A stretch of 64,000 bases of DNA from contig NZ_FWWY01000001.1 in NCBI RefSeq assembly GCF_900176145.1, positions 1,845,819 through 1,909,818 on the forward strand. Direction: 5' to 3'. The translations under genes and the position numbers were made by a program. The notes under the pieces are model-generated. The model searched no databases and was not told the origin of the DNA. It was given only the letters and a program-made list of their open reading frames with translations. This stretch comes from Sulfobacillus thermosulfidooxidans DSM 9293 (GTDB lineage Bacteria; Bacillota; Sulfobacillia; Sulfobacillales; Sulfobacillaceae). Below, in pieces: positions 1 through 8,178 of this stretch. Numbering within the stretch: the first letter of the stretch is position 1; the number at the start of each line of letters is the position of its first letter.

Positions 1-168
1 TTGAGCTTGGGATTGTCAGGGCCCCCAGGATTTGACGAAACGGTGGCCGACTTTATTTTCACGGTGGACAGTACAGATCCGCTGCTGATTCAAGAGACCC
101 ACGAACTGGTGAGTCATGTGTTGTACGAGTTGGTTCATGTCTTTTTGGAGCAGGAGGTGTTGTTATGA
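1..168 (+). CDS. SIS-domain protein, C-terminal end (partial)
   Basis: The frame is open from the first base and ends with TGA at 166-168, giving the last 55 residues of a protein whose start lies outside the window. The peptide contains SLGLSGPPGF followed by FTVDSTDPLLIQETHELVSH and a hydrophobic helical end. This is the usual C-terminal layout of a GmhA-like SIS domain: a strand, then 'x-I-Q-E-x-H', then the last helix. The stop overlaps the ATG of the next gene (ATGA), so it is translationally coupled to the hypC-like gene. GmhA-like sugar-phosphate isomerase genes are known companions of group 1h hydrogenase operons; the substrate cannot be read from this fragment. Confidence 0.7.
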   Translation: MSLGLSGPPGFDETVADFIFTVDSTDPLLIQETHELVSHVLYELVHVFLEQEVLL

Positions 169-422
169 AGTCCTCTTCTCTGTTCTTGTCATTACAAGGA
201 CTGCCACAATATGAGGCCCATTGTGTGACCTGTTCTGATGAATTGCAAAAATTTCACGTGCTGGCTATCGATTCCCTTCAATTGATGGCCCAGGTTAGGG
301 GCGATACCGAAGAAACCTGGGTCGATATCACGTTTGTTCCCGACCTTGCGGTCGGAGATGACATCTTATGCCACGGGGGCACCGCGCTGGCCAAAGTGAC
401 AGAAAGCGAGGACATCTCATGA
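165..422 (+). CDS. hypC: HypC/HupF-family hydrogenase maturation chaperone, variant
   Basis: 85 residues, about the usual HypC length. HypC carries the Fe(CN)2CO unit with HypD and delivers it to the hydrogenase large subunit. The C-terminal part (VDITFVPDLAVGDDILCHGG then TALA) fits the HypC beta-barrel, in which 'x-V-G-D-x-V-L-V-H-x-G-x-A' is conserved. Canonical HypC starts Met-Cys, and that Cys2 is essential; here the protein starts MKSSSLF and instead has HCVTCSDE (C20, C23) and a further Cys69 next to His70. From memory, variants with a CxxC near the start occur in actinobacterial group 1h operons. Start and stop overlap both neighbouring SIS genes by 4 bases. The assignment rests on position and fold pattern. 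Confidence 0.7.
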   Translation: MKSSSLFLSLQGLPQYEAHCVTCSDELQKFHVLAIDSLQLMAQVRGDTEETWVDITFVPDLAVGDDILCHGGTALAKVTESEDIS

Positions 423-1087
423 CCCAGCCAGAGGCCGGTTCGGAATTTGACCAGTTGTTTTATCCCGGATTATTTGCGAGTCCCAAGGCCCCGGCGAATT
501 TAGACGATGTGTTGCACCAAGTCACGGTATCTACCCAAAAAAAGTGCCAGGAGACCATAGCTTTACGTCGTCAAATTTATCAAAGTGCCCACGCTCAACT
601 GGTTGCGGCCGCTAAAGACATGGCAGCCTGTTTTGCTCAAGGAGGCATGTTGCTCGCCATGGGCAATGGAGGAAGCAGTACGGATTGTCAAGATCTGGTG
701 GCCGATTTTATGGATCTAAATCTCTCTGTGCCGGTATTGGCATTGACCCATGACGTTGCCGCCGTTACCGCCATTGCCAACGACGTGGGCTTTGATAATG
801 TCTTTGTCCGCCAAGTGATTGCGTTGGGGAAAGCCGGGGATATCGCCATAGGGTTTTCCACCAGTGGGAACTCCGAAAATGTCATTTTAGGTCTCAACCA
901 AGCCAAACGGCAAGGCCTCTTAACCATTGGAATTTCGGGGTATGATGGCGGAAAACTTGCCAAGAATGCGGATATCGACTACTGCTTTATCGCCCATAAC
1001 GAACACACACCGCGTATCCAAGAGGGACAAGCGACGATTGCCCATGTTCTCGTCCGGCTGGTGGAAGCCCTCTTAACATCCAGGTAA
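419..1087 (+). CDS. SIS-domain phosphosugar isomerase-like protein (GmhA-like)
   Basis: 222 residues from the ATG at 419, which overlaps the hypC stop (ATGA); a longer frame upstream lies entirely within hypC and is not used. Phosphosugar-binding motifs are visible: MGNGGSSTDCQD (about 81-92) and STSGNSENV (about 147-155), the two loops that grip the phosphate in SIS domains. The family includes D-sedoheptulose-7-phosphate isomerase (GmhA). The C-terminal IQEGQATIAH corresponds to the catalytic-helix region. It is the second SIS gene in the operon, so hypC sits between two SIS genes. Why hydrogenase operons carry such isomerases is not established; a role in cofactor building or a sugar-linked modification is only speculation. 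Confidence 0.8.
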   Translation: MTQPEAGSEFDQLFYPGLFASPKAPANLDDVLHQVTVSTQKKCQETIALRRQIYQSAHAQLVAAAKDMAACFAQGGMLLAMGNGGSSTDCQDLVADFMDLNLSVPVLALTHDVAAVTAIANDVGFDNVFVRQVIALGKAGDIAIGFSTSGNSENVILGLNQAKRQGLLTIGISGYDGGKLAKNADIDYCFIAHNEHTPRIQEGQATIAHVLVRLVEALLTSR

Positions 1088-1113
1088 CAGCGAATGAAGA
1101 AGGGAGTGGTCTG

Positions 1114-2238
1114 ATGCAATTTATTGATGAATATCGAGACGAAGAATTATCGAAAAAAACCGCCAGTGAAATTGCCCGCTTGGCCCACGGTCGGGATATC
1201 AAGATTATGGAAGTTTGTGGCGGCCATACACACACTATTTTTAAACACGGCATTGAAGATTTGTTGCCATCCAACGTCGACTTAGTGCATGGCCCAGGAT
1301 GCCCGGTTTGTGTTCTACCGATGGGTCGGGTCGATGATGCCATCGCCATTGCTCGCCAACCCGGCGTTATTTTTACCACGTTTGGCGATATGATGCGGGT
1401 TCCGGGCTCCAATGGCAGTCTTCTTGATATCAAGGCGGATGGTGCAGATGTCCGTTTTGTCTACTCGCCTCTGGATGCGCTGAAAGTCGCTCAACAGAAT
1501 CCTGACAAAGAGGTTGTCTTCTTTGCCGTGGGCATGGAAACAACGGCACCCTCGACGGCAGCCACGTTATTACGCGCCAAAGCTGAAGGCATTAAGAACT
1601 TTTCGGTATTTTGTAATCATGTTTTGATTATCCCGGCGTTAAAATCCCTGCTCGATTCCCCTGATCTCCGCCTTGATGGATTCCTAGGTCCAGGACATGT
1701 CAGCATGGTGGTGGGCATGCGCCCGTATGAATTTGTGGCGCGGGATTACCACAAGCCCGTGGTCATCGCCGGCTTTGAACCATTAGATATTATCCAATCG
1801 ATTTATATGGTGGTCAAACAAATCGCCGAAGGACGGGCTGAAGTAGAAAACCAGTATACGCGGGTGGTGCGTAAAGAAGGCAATGTCATGGCCCAAAAAG
1901 CGATGGCCGAGACCATGGAACTTCGACCGTTTTTTGAATGGCGAGGTCTTGGGTTCATTAACTACAGTGCATTTCGCTTGCGGGATGCATTTCGTGACTG
2001 GGATGCGGAAATCAAGTTTCAAGTTCCCGGTGTCCGCGTTGCCGATCCTAAGGCCTGCCAGTGCGGTGAAGTCCTTAAAGGGGTCATTAAACCATGGCAG
2101 TGTAAAGTGTTCGGCACCGCGTGTACTCCCGAAACCCCGATCGGCACCTGTATGGTCTCTCCCGAAGGGGCGTGTGCAGCCTATTACAATTATGGCCGGT
2201 TTTCTATGGCCCAAGAACGCAAGAATTTATCGTGGTAA
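1114..2238 (+). CDS. hypD: Hydrogenase maturation factor HypD
   Basis: 374 residues, the normal HypD length. HypD is an iron-sulfur protein that, with HypC, forms the scaffold on which the Fe(CN)2CO group of [NiFe] hydrogenases is built. The family signatures are all present: CGGHTHT (C35), GPGCPVC (C63, C66), the FFAVGMETTAPS stretch, GPGHVS and the C-terminal cysteine cluster CQCGEVL - KVFGTACTPETPIGTC - PEGACAAYY that holds the [4Fe-4S] cluster. An AGGAG-poor but purine-rich GAAGGGAG stands 6-12 bases before the ATG. It lies between the SIS gene and hypE in the same operon. Confidence 0.96.
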   Translation: MQFIDEYRDEELSKKTASEIARLAHGRDIKIMEVCGGHTHTIFKHGIEDLLPSNVDLVHGPGCPVCVLPMGRVDDAIAIARQPGVIFTTFGDMMRVPGSNGSLLDIKADGADVRFVYSPLDALKVAQQNPDKEVVFFAVGMETTAPSTAATLLRAKAEGIKNFSVFCNHVLIIPALKSLLDSPDLRLDGFLGPGHVSMVVGMRPYEFVARDYHKPVVIAGFEPLDIIQSIYMVVKQIAEGRAEVENQYTRVVRKEGNVMAQKAMAETMELRPFFEWRGLGFINYSAFRLRDAFRDWDAEIKFQVPGVRVADPKACQCGEVLKGVIKPWQCKVFGTACTPETPIGTCMVSPEGACAAYYNYGRFSMAQERKNLSW

Positions 2239-2266
2239 TACCGTGTGAGTGTGAGGAGGGAGAAAC

Positions 2267-3352
2267 GTGGCCAAAGCGTCAGAAGTCGTGGCAAAAATTG
2301 AGAAAGCCCAAGAAGCGCGGCGCAAACGAGCCGTATTACGCGAAAGTCATATTACTATGAGTCATGGCAGCGGAGGCAAAGCGACCCACAATTTGATCGA
2401 TGCGGTCTTTGCGCAAGCTTTGAGCAATCCCTATTTAGACCGCATGGAGGACAGTGCGGTGATGTCCTGGGATGCGTCCTCGAAAGTGGCGTTAACGACC
2501 GATACCTATGTTGTTAGCCCGGTTACATTTCCTGGCGGGGATATTGGTTCCTTAGCGGTACATGGGACCATCAATGACTTAGCCATGGCTGGGGCGATGG
2601 CTCTTGGTTTATCTGTGGGCTTTATTCTCGAAGAAGGATTTCCCATTGAAGACTTACGGCACATTGTGACGTCGATGGCAGAGGCTTCGGCCCGGGCCCA
2701 CGTACCGATTGTCACGGGGGACACCAAAGTGGTGCCGCGCGGCAAAGGGGACGGGATTTACATTAATACAGCCGGAATAGGGCGGTTATTACCCGGGGCG
2801 AGTTTGGGATATGACAAGATTCGGGTCGGAGATAAGGTGATTGTGAGTGGGGATCTGGGAGACCACGGAATAGCCGTCATGTTAGCGCGTGAGAGTCTCG
2901 ATATCGATGCCGACGTGAAAAGTGACAGTGCCCCCCTTCACGAGATCGTTTATGACCTTATCACACAATTAGGGCCTGCGATTCATTGTCTTAAGGATCC
3001 CACCAGAGGTGGGGTGGCTACCACATTAAACGAACTGACACAATCCAGCCGTTTAGCCATAGGACTTCAAGAACGGGCGATTCCTATCAAAGACGTGGTA
3101 AAAGGCACCTGTGAATTATTAGGTCTTGATCCTTTAACGATTGCCAATGAGGGAAAGCTGATTGCTATTGTCGACGCACAAGTGGCAGATGAGGCGTTAG
3201 CCATTATCCGTTCCCATGAACAAGGATATCATGCCCAGATTATTGGAGAGGTGTTACCAGAACCCGAAGGAATGGTATTTATGCATACCGACATTGGGGG
3301 AATGCGTGTGCTAGATATGCTCGTCGGTGATCCTTTACCCCGGATTTGCTAG
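2267..3352 (+). CDS. hypE: Hydrogenase maturation factor HypE
   Basis: 361 residues from a GTG start preceded by GAGGAGGGAG. HypE dehydrates its own C-terminal thiocarboxamide to a thiocyanate, the source of the CN ligands. The essential C-terminal Cys is present: the protein ends PRIC. It shows the AIR-synthase-like ATP-binding fold motifs (MSHGSGGKATH near residue 30, DTYVVSPVTFPGGDIG, VHGTINDLAM, VTGDTKVVPRGKGDG, DPTRGG). It has about 25 extra charged residues (KASEVVAKIEKAQEARRKRA) before the conserved start, longer than the E. coli type. It sits directly between hypD and hypA. Confidence 0.96.
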   Translation: MAKASEVVAKIEKAQEARRKRAVLRESHITMSHGSGGKATHNLIDAVFAQALSNPYLDRMEDSAVMSWDASSKVALTTDTYVVSPVTFPGGDIGSLAVHGTINDLAMAGAMALGLSVGFILEEGFPIEDLRHIVTSMAEASARAHVPIVTGDTKVVPRGKGDGIYINTAGIGRLLPGASLGYDKIRVGDKVIVSGDLGDHGIAVMLARESLDIDADVKSDSAPLHEIVYDLITQLGPAIHCLKDPTRGGVATTLNELTQSSRLAIGLQERAIPIKDVVKGTCELLGLDPLTIANEGKLIAIVDAQVADEALAIIRSHEQGYHAQIIGEVLPEPEGMVFMHTDIGGMRVLDMLVGDPLPRIC

Positions 3353-3361
3353 GAGGCTGTT

Positions 3362-3763
3362 ATGCACGAATTGTCATTGGCCATTCCCATTTCGGAATAT
3401 GTCTTGCAGGAATCACAAGGGCGAAACGTCGAGGAAATTGTTCTTGATGTGGGGATGCTCAGCGGAATTGTGCCAGACGCCCTGGATTTGGCTCTGCAAG
3501 TGGTGCTGCAAGGCACTTGTGCCGAAGAAGCCCGTATTACCTATGAATGGCAAGACGGCGAAGGGCAATGTCGTTTTTGTAACACCCGTTTTCCTATGAA
3601 GGACGTATTAGATGTTTGCCCAGGTTGTGGCCAAATGGGCGCGAAGATTTTATCGGGTACCCAAATTCGCCTGACAGGTCTTCGCTTTTCGCCTCGTCGT
3701 GATACCTCCCAGGGTGAGAAACCCTCTACCCCCATGGCGAGTAACAATCCCTTACAGGGATAG
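3362..3763 (+). CDS. hypA: Hydrogenase nickel incorporation protein HypA
   Basis: 133 residues. HypA delivers nickel to the hydrogenase large subunit together with HypB. It begins MHELSLA, the conserved MHE nickel-binding start, and contains the zinc site made of two CxxC motifs (CRFCNTRF and CPGCGQ). AGGAGG stands just before the ATG, 9 bases after the hypE stop. The last 20 residues (RRDTSQGEKPSTPMASNNPL region) extend beyond the usual ~115-residue family core. The stop is followed by a short tandem repeat and then hypB. Confidence 0.95.
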   Translation: MHELSLAIPISEYVLQESQGRNVEEIVLDVGMLSGIVPDALDLALQVVLQGTCAEEARITYEWQDGEGQCRFCNTRFPMKDVLDVCPGCGQMGAKILSGTQIRLTGLRFSPRRDTSQGEKPSTPMASNNPLQG

Positions 3764-3798
3764 CTAGTTAAGCTAGTTAAGTTGGTTAAGTTGGCTAA
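3763..3798 (+). repeat. Four tandem copies of a 9-base unit between hypA and hypB
   Basis: Four consecutive 9-mers: gctagttaa, gctagttaa, gttggttaa, gttggctaa. The first two are identical and the others differ at one to three positions. They start at the last base of the hypA stop and end 27 bases before hypB. Each unit contains TAA, so the stretch is closed in one frame. It may act as a spacer or simply be slippage. Confidence 0.9.
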
Positions 3799-3825
3799 GA
3801 AGGAAAAACAAGGAGGGCATTAACG

Positions 3826-4644
3826 ATGTGTGCAACGTGTGGTTGTGGTAATGATGTGGAACATGTGGGTATAGAGGGCCAGGAACTGACTGCCCATCAC
3901 CACCATGCTTTTTGGGAAGAGGGGACCCCTCATCCGACAGATCAAAAAGGGGAAATGCAAGACCATAAAACCCTGGAAATTGATATATTATCGGTCAATA
4001 ACCAAAATGCCCAGAAAAACCGTCAGGCTTTTCACGCGCATGGGATTACGGCGATCCAAGTCCTGAGCTCGCCCGGATCAGGAAAAACCACTTTATTAGA
4101 GCATACGGTCGCCCGTTTGCAGAAAGATCAGATCACCATGGGGGTCTTAGTAGGCGACCAACGCACGGACCGGGATGCTGAACGCTTGCGGCAAGCAGGC
4201 TGTGAAGCCAAGCAGATCACGACTGGCAGTGTTTGCCATTTGGATGCCCATATGGTGGCGCATGCAGCTGATCACCTCAGTTCTTGGCCCGATATTCTTT
4301 TTATCGAAAATGTTGGTAACCTCATCTGTCCCGCTCTCTTTGATTTGGGAGAAGACGCCCGCGTTGTGCTCTTGAGTGTGACGGAAGGTGAAGACAAGCC
4401 AGTGAAATATGCCGACATGTTTGTTACGGCTGATCTGATCCTCGTCACCAAAGTCGATTTGCTGCCGTATTTGGATATATCGTGGGACAATCTTTATCAC
4501 GTGATTAACGAGGTTAATCCAGGAGCCAAGATTCTTCCGGTATCTGTGAAAACGGGGCAGGGAATCGACGAGTGGATACAGTGGCTTATCTGGCAAAAAG
4601 AGCGCACCCGCTTGACTCATCCCTTGTCCTCGCCCAGTCATTGA
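3826..4644 (+). CDS. hypB: Hydrogenase nickel incorporation GTPase HypB
   Basis: 272 residues. HypB is the SIMIBI-class GTPase that works with HypA to insert nickel. The N-terminus has the high-affinity metal motif CATCGCG (C2, C5, C7) and a short His cluster (HHHH, about residues 24-27) that could bind nickel. The P-loop is SSPGSGKTT (about 81-89), followed by GDQRTDRDAER, the ENVGNLICP switch region containing a metal-binding Cys, and the TKVDLLPYLD base-recognition motif (NKxD replaced by TKVD, as is usual in HypB). The RBS AAGGAGGG is 8 bases before the ATG. Confidence 0.96.
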   Translation: MCATCGCGNDVEHVGIEGQELTAHHHHAFWEEGTPHPTDQKGEMQDHKTLEIDILSVNNQNAQKNRQAFHAHGITAIQVLSSPGSGKTTLLEHTVARLQKDQITMGVLVGDQRTDRDAERLRQAGCEAKQITTGSVCHLDAHMVAHAADHLSSWPDILFIENVGNLICPALFDLGEDARVVLLSVTEGEDKPVKYADMFVTADLILVTKVDLLPYLDISWDNLYHVINEVNPGAKILPVSVKTGQGIDEWIQWLIWQKERTRLTHPLSSPSH

Positions 4645-4715
4645 GGGATCAAAATCTTTGGGCGAGAAGGCCACGGCTTAAAACTCGATCCATTTCAATA
4701 TGAGGAGGCGACAAC

Positions 4716-5606
4716 ATGGACGCCATGACCACACAGTTTGAAGCGCTGGTTGAAGCGGTAGACCAGAAGCTCGAGTCGATCGAAAAGACATCAGTTCCTG
4801 GATTTCGTCAACAGGTGGGTGAATTGGTTAATGATTTACTCGAAATGTACCGGATGGGATTCGAGCAAGTGATGCATTATGCCCATTCTTATCCCGGTCT
4901 TCCACAAAAATTAGCCGAAGATCCGGTATTAGGCCCCTTGTTGATGATCCATAATATGCATCCCCTATCTTTTGAGGAACGGGTCAACAAGGCCTTAGAA
5001 AACGTACGGCCCTATTTAAAGACCCATGACGGCAATGTGCGATTAATTTCCGTCGAACAAGGGATTGTGACGCTGGCCTTGGAAGGACATTGTCAAGGCT
5101 GCCCATCTTCGAGAATCACGGTCAAAACGGCCATTGAACAAGAACTGATGCGCTTGGCACCTGACATGTTGGATTTAATTGTCGAAGGTGAAGACCATTT
5201 AGAGGCCATGAGTGCTGATGATAGTTCGCGTGTGGTGATACCGTTAAGCGCGGTACAAGGAGTGACGGTCAAGAGCAGGCGGACCACGGGATGGTTTGCG
5301 CTCGATAACATCACCACATTATCCCCAGGATCCGCACAAAAGACCAGGGTGGAGGATCATCCGGTTATTATTGCCCGCCTTGGTGACGAATTCTTTGCCT
5401 ATCACGATTACTGTCCCCAGTGCCGGCATGTCAACCAATTGACCCTTCGGGTCAAAGACAGTGCAATCGAATGTCAATCTTGCCACGCACTGTATGATGC
5501 GAGACGGGCAGGGCGCTCCATAGATCATACATCGTATCATCTTGAGCCGTTACCGCTTTTGATTGAGGGACATGAGGCCCGCATTGCGATGCCTGTCGCT
5601 GAATAG
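4716..5606 (+). CDS. NifU-like / Rieske-fold fusion protein of the hydrogenase operon
   Basis: 296 residues. After a helical N-terminus (1-85), residues about 88-155 form a NifU C-terminal (Fe-S scaffold) domain with the cluster-binding HCQGCPSS motif (C126, C129). A Rieske-like domain follows (about 175-292). Its ligand loops are YCPQCRH (C233, C236, H238) and CQSCH (C253, C256, H257), giving C-x2-C ... C-x2-C rather than the standard C-x-H ... C-x2-H. The site may therefore hold a rubredoxin-type iron, zinc, or a four-Cys [2Fe-2S] cluster. AGGAGG precedes the ATG. Location in the hyp operon suggests cluster supply or electron transfer for the hydrogenase; this is inference. Confidence 0.85.
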   Translation: MDAMTTQFEALVEAVDQKLESIEKTSVPGFRQQVGELVNDLLEMYRMGFEQVMHYAHSYPGLPQKLAEDPVLGPLLMIHNMHPLSFEERVNKALENVRPYLKTHDGNVRLISVEQGIVTLALEGHCQGCPSSRITVKTAIEQELMRLAPDMLDLIVEGEDHLEAMSADDSSRVVIPLSAVQGVTVKSRRTTGWFALDNITTLSPGSAQKTRVEDHPVIIARLGDEFFAYHDYCPQCRHVNQLTLRVKDSAIECQSCHALYDARRAGRSIDHTSYHLEPLPLLIEGHEARIAMPVAE

Positions 5607-5618
5607 GGAGGAACATGT

Positions 5619-6239
5619 ATGCCACGATCGATTTTGCGTGTGAAAAATTGGGTGCGGGAAGATTCTACGCGAACAGAAGAAGACGTCTGTGAAGTGTGCA
5701 ATCGCCTGATTCCTCAAACAGGTCACCGTCATTTACTGCGTTTACAAACCGGCCAGGTGGTTTGTGCATGTCAACATTGTGCACTTCTCTTTGATGCTCC
5801 GGCACAAAGTCAATATCAAAGTATCCCCACACGCATCATTTCCCTGGGTAGAGCGATGCTGGGCATGGAATTTTGGGATATGATTTCGTCCCCCGTGCAT
5901 CTGGTAGGGATTGTTAAACGACGTGGTGGGCAAGCGGAGATTTTTTATCCCAGTCCCGCAGGCGCCGTAAGTGGCGGGCCAATATCCCGGGAGTTTTTAA
6001 CCCTCCCCTTGCAAGAGGCCTTGGACACGATGAGTGATGAGGTCGAAGTGCTGCTTTTTGCCGATCTTTCTGGCATGACTGAAGGTTTTCTTATTCCCCT
6101 AGATCGGTTTTACGAACTGATTGGGCTGCTACGACTGAATTGGCAAGGGCTTTCTGGGGGAAATGAGGTCAGCCGCCGTATTCGTCAGTTTTTTGATCAA
6201 TTGGCCAGGCAAGCCCCGTCTCGAGGAGGTCTAGCATGA
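5619..6239 (+). CDS. DUF5947-family protein of the hydrogenase operon
   Basis: 206 residues. It has a zinc-ribbon-like N-terminus: CEVC (C24, C27), HRH (36-38), then CACQHC (C49, C51, C54) followed by ALLFDAP. The remainder is a mixed alpha/beta domain without recognised catalytic residues (REFLTLPLQE, VLLFADLSGMTEGFLIPLDR). This matches my recollection of DUF5947, a family restricted to hydrogenase gene clusters. It starts 12 bases after the NifU/Rieske stop with AGGGAGG as RBS and its end overlaps the next ATG. Role unknown; metal or cluster handling is plausible from the Cys/His content. Confidence 0.7.
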   Translation: MPRSILRVKNWVREDSTRTEEDVCEVCNRLIPQTGHRHLLRLQTGQVVCACQHCALLFDAPAQSQYQSIPTRIISLGRAMLGMEFWDMISSPVHLVGIVKRRGGQAEIFYPSPAGAVSGGPISREFLTLPLQEALDTMSDEVEVLLFADLSGMTEGFLIPLDRFYELIGLLRLNWQGLSGGNEVSRRIRQFFDQLARQAPSRGGLA

Positions 6240-6886
6240 CCGAACCGGTTCAATTTGCGATAGATGGCGTGTCTTTGGTCCGCAATGCTGCGATGCCCAC
6301 ACTACAATTTCTGATTCATATTCGAACCACTCCGCCTTTTGAGCGTGTGCACGCGATGGTCTTGCACGTCCAGGTGCAAATCGCCCCACGCGGGCGATCC
6401 TATTCCGAATTTGTGCAAAACCGTTTGCTTGATGTCTTTGGTAGTCCACAGAGATGGCATGAAACCATGCACAATTTTTTGTGGGCTCAAACCTCTTTAT
6501 CGGTTCCGCGCTTTGAACACGAAACGACCACTCAGTTGCCGATTGTCTGTACGTATGATTTTGATGTGTTAGCGGTGAAATACTTACAGTCCTTGGACGC
6601 GGGCATGATTCCCATGGAATTTTTGTTTAGCGGAACGCTGTTTTATCACGATGCTCAGCGCGGGGTGCAAGTCCAACCCATTTCTTGGAATTGTGAAGCC
6701 CCGTTCCAATTGCCTGTAAACATTTGGCGGCAACTCATGGCCGCTTATTATCCCCACCAGGCATGGATTCGGATCGATCAGGATCTTTTTGATCGGCTCA
6801 ATCTTTTCCGCAGCCAACATGAAGTGTCGACATGGGATGATGCCTTAAGATTACTGCTTGACCAAGAAACGGAAAGGAGATCTTAA
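6236..6886 (+). CDS. DUF6084-family protein of the hydrogenase operon
   Basis: 216 residues, cytosolic, beta-rich. The ATG overlaps the preceding stop (ATGA), with GAGGAGG upstream. Visible conserved-looking stretches are LQFLIHIRTTPPFERVHAM, LWAQTSLSVPRFE, YDFDVLAVKYLQSLDAGMIP and a C-terminal LNLFRSQHEVSTWDDALRLL. The pattern agrees with what I recall of DUF6084, found beside DUF5947 in actinobacterial-type group 1h hydrogenase clusters. No catalytic motif is evident. Function unknown. Confidence 0.65.
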   Translation: MTEPVQFAIDGVSLVRNAAMPTLQFLIHIRTTPPFERVHAMVLHVQVQIAPRGRSYSEFVQNRLLDVFGSPQRWHETMHNFLWAQTSLSVPRFEHETTTQLPIVCTYDFDVLAVKYLQSLDAGMIPMEFLFSGTLFYHDAQRGVQVQPISWNCEAPFQLPVNIWRQLMAAYYPHQAWIRIDQDLFDRLNLFRSQHEVSTWDDALRLLLDQETERRS

Positions 6887-6890
6887 GTTC

Positions 6891-7871
6891 ATGAACTCAT
6901 GGCAAAATACCGAAAAAATTGCTGACGCCGTTCTTTATGAAGGATATGCCCTGTATCCCTATCGGCCCAGCGCGATTAAAAATCAACAGCGGTGGACTTT
7001 CGGACGCATTGTTCCTGAAATTTATCACCAAAAAACCCAATCGACGGATCCCTGGTTTCGCCGGGCCCAAACTTTATTACAGGCATCCTCTTTAGCCATC
7101 ACTTTACGTTTACGCTTTTTACAAATCGCTGAGCCGCCCCTTTCGCCAGATTCCCCGTCCTTGTCCTGGCAACAAGCCTTGCCCCGAGATTTTAGTTGGA
7201 CCATTACTTCGTTGCCATGGGATAAAACGATTGAGATTCCCGCTCACCTTGAGGATGCCGGAGCGGTCAAGAATATCGTTTTTCACGTGGAAATGCATGG
7301 CAATCTGTTTATCAGTGAACCAGAGCCCGTATGGCTGTTGACGACAACGATTAAAAATGTGACGCCGGATATTTCGGGATTTGATGAAGCGTCAGCCTTA
7401 AGGCACTCCCTTATTGCGACCCATTGGCTGTTATCGACGGAAACGGGAAAATGGGTCTCATTACTGGATCCTCCGCGTTCTTTTGAAGACCAAGTGGCAA
7501 CATTGACGCAAGATGGGGTGTGGCCAGTCTTGGCTGGCGATGAGCAAGATGGAAAAATTTGTTTGGTTTCACCAATTATTTTGTATGACTATCCCACTGT
7601 AGCCGACAACAGTCCCGGCGATTTCTTTGATGGCGCGGAAATTGATGAAATGCTAACACTGCGCATTCTGACCCTAACTGACGCAGAAAAAGAGGAGGCG
7701 ATGCGTGCCGATCCCAAGGTTCAGGCATTATTGGAACGCACACAAAATCTCTCCCGTGATGATCTCTACCAATTACATGGCATGGCCTACCGCGTATCAC
7801 CGCATTCTTCTACTCTACCCCACAAGGAAGAAGACGGCACCCATGACAAGGAGGATAGCCATTATGAATGA
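6891..7871 (+). CDS. Conserved hydrogenase-operon protein, function unknown
   Basis: 326 residues from the ATG at 6891, chosen because GGAAAGGAGA lies 10 bases upstream and the frame further upstream runs into the preceding gene. The N-terminus reads KIADAVLYEGYALYPYRPSA then K-N-x-x-R-W-T-F-G, a very recognisable opening shared by accessory proteins of group 1h hydrogenase clusters. The middle is predicted beta-sheet rich; the end (DPKVQALLERTQNLSRDDLYQLHG then MAYRVSP) is helical. No signal peptide or membrane helix. Biochemical role unknown. It ends inside the start of the next gene (8-base overlap). Confidence 0.7.
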   Translation: MNSWQNTEKIADAVLYEGYALYPYRPSAIKNQQRWTFGRIVPEIYHQKTQSTDPWFRRAQTLLQASSLAITLRLRFLQIAEPPLSPDSPSLSWQQALPRDFSWTITSLPWDKTIEIPAHLEDAGAVKNIVFHVEMHGNLFISEPEPVWLLTTTIKNVTPDISGFDEASALRHSLIATHWLLSTETGKWVSLLDPPRSFEDQVATLTQDGVWPVLAGDEQDGKICLVSPIILYDYPTVADNSPGDFFDGAEIDEMLTLRILTLTDAEKEEAMRADPKVQALLERTQNLSRDDLYQLHGMAYRVSPHSSTLPHKEEDGTHDKEDSHYE

Positions 7872-8178
7872 AAGAGAGGAAGCGTGGAACCCATTTGATT
7901 TTTGGCAAGATGCCAAAGAAACTCCTATTCAAGCGTTTTTAGACGGGCGACCGCTCAATGCCGGAGCGCAGGTTTTGCTTCATCCCAAGAAGCATCAAGA
8001 TATTTTTGATGCGGTGCTGGCAGGAAAGCTCGCGACTGTCGAGTCTATCCAAGAAGACTTGGAAGGGCGTATTTATGTTGTGGTGACCATCGATGAGGAT
8101 CCTGGTCGTGATTTGGGTCAAGAACAATTGGTGGGGCATCGTTTCTTCTTTGATTTAGACGAGGTGGCATGGCCATGA
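7864..8178 (+). CDS. Small conserved hydrogenase-operon protein
   Basis: 104 residues. The start at 7864 (MNEREEAWNP) has AAGGAGG 10 bases upstream; the longer open frame only shadows the previous gene. The core is GAQVLLHPKKHQDIFDAVLAG ... ATVESIQEDLEGRIYVVVTID then EDPGRDLG and GHRFFFDLDEV. This is a small beta-barrel-like domain regularly seen immediately before the maturation protease in group 1h operons. Function unknown; an accessory role in hydrogenase assembly is inferred from the constant neighbourhood. Confidence 0.7.
   Translation: MNEREEAWNPFDFWQDAKETPIQAFLDGRPLNAGAQVLLHPKKHQDIFDAVLAGKLATVESIQEDLEGRIYVVVTIDEDPGRDLGQEQLVGHRFFFDLDEVAWP

Noticed and set aside
3763-3798. CRISPR-like array
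   Set aside because: Only 9-base units with no spacers; a simple tandem repeat.
7705-7863. N-terminal extension of the small hydrogenase-operon protein
   Set aside because: It runs entirely within the preceding gene and the start at 7864 has a proper AAGGAGG.
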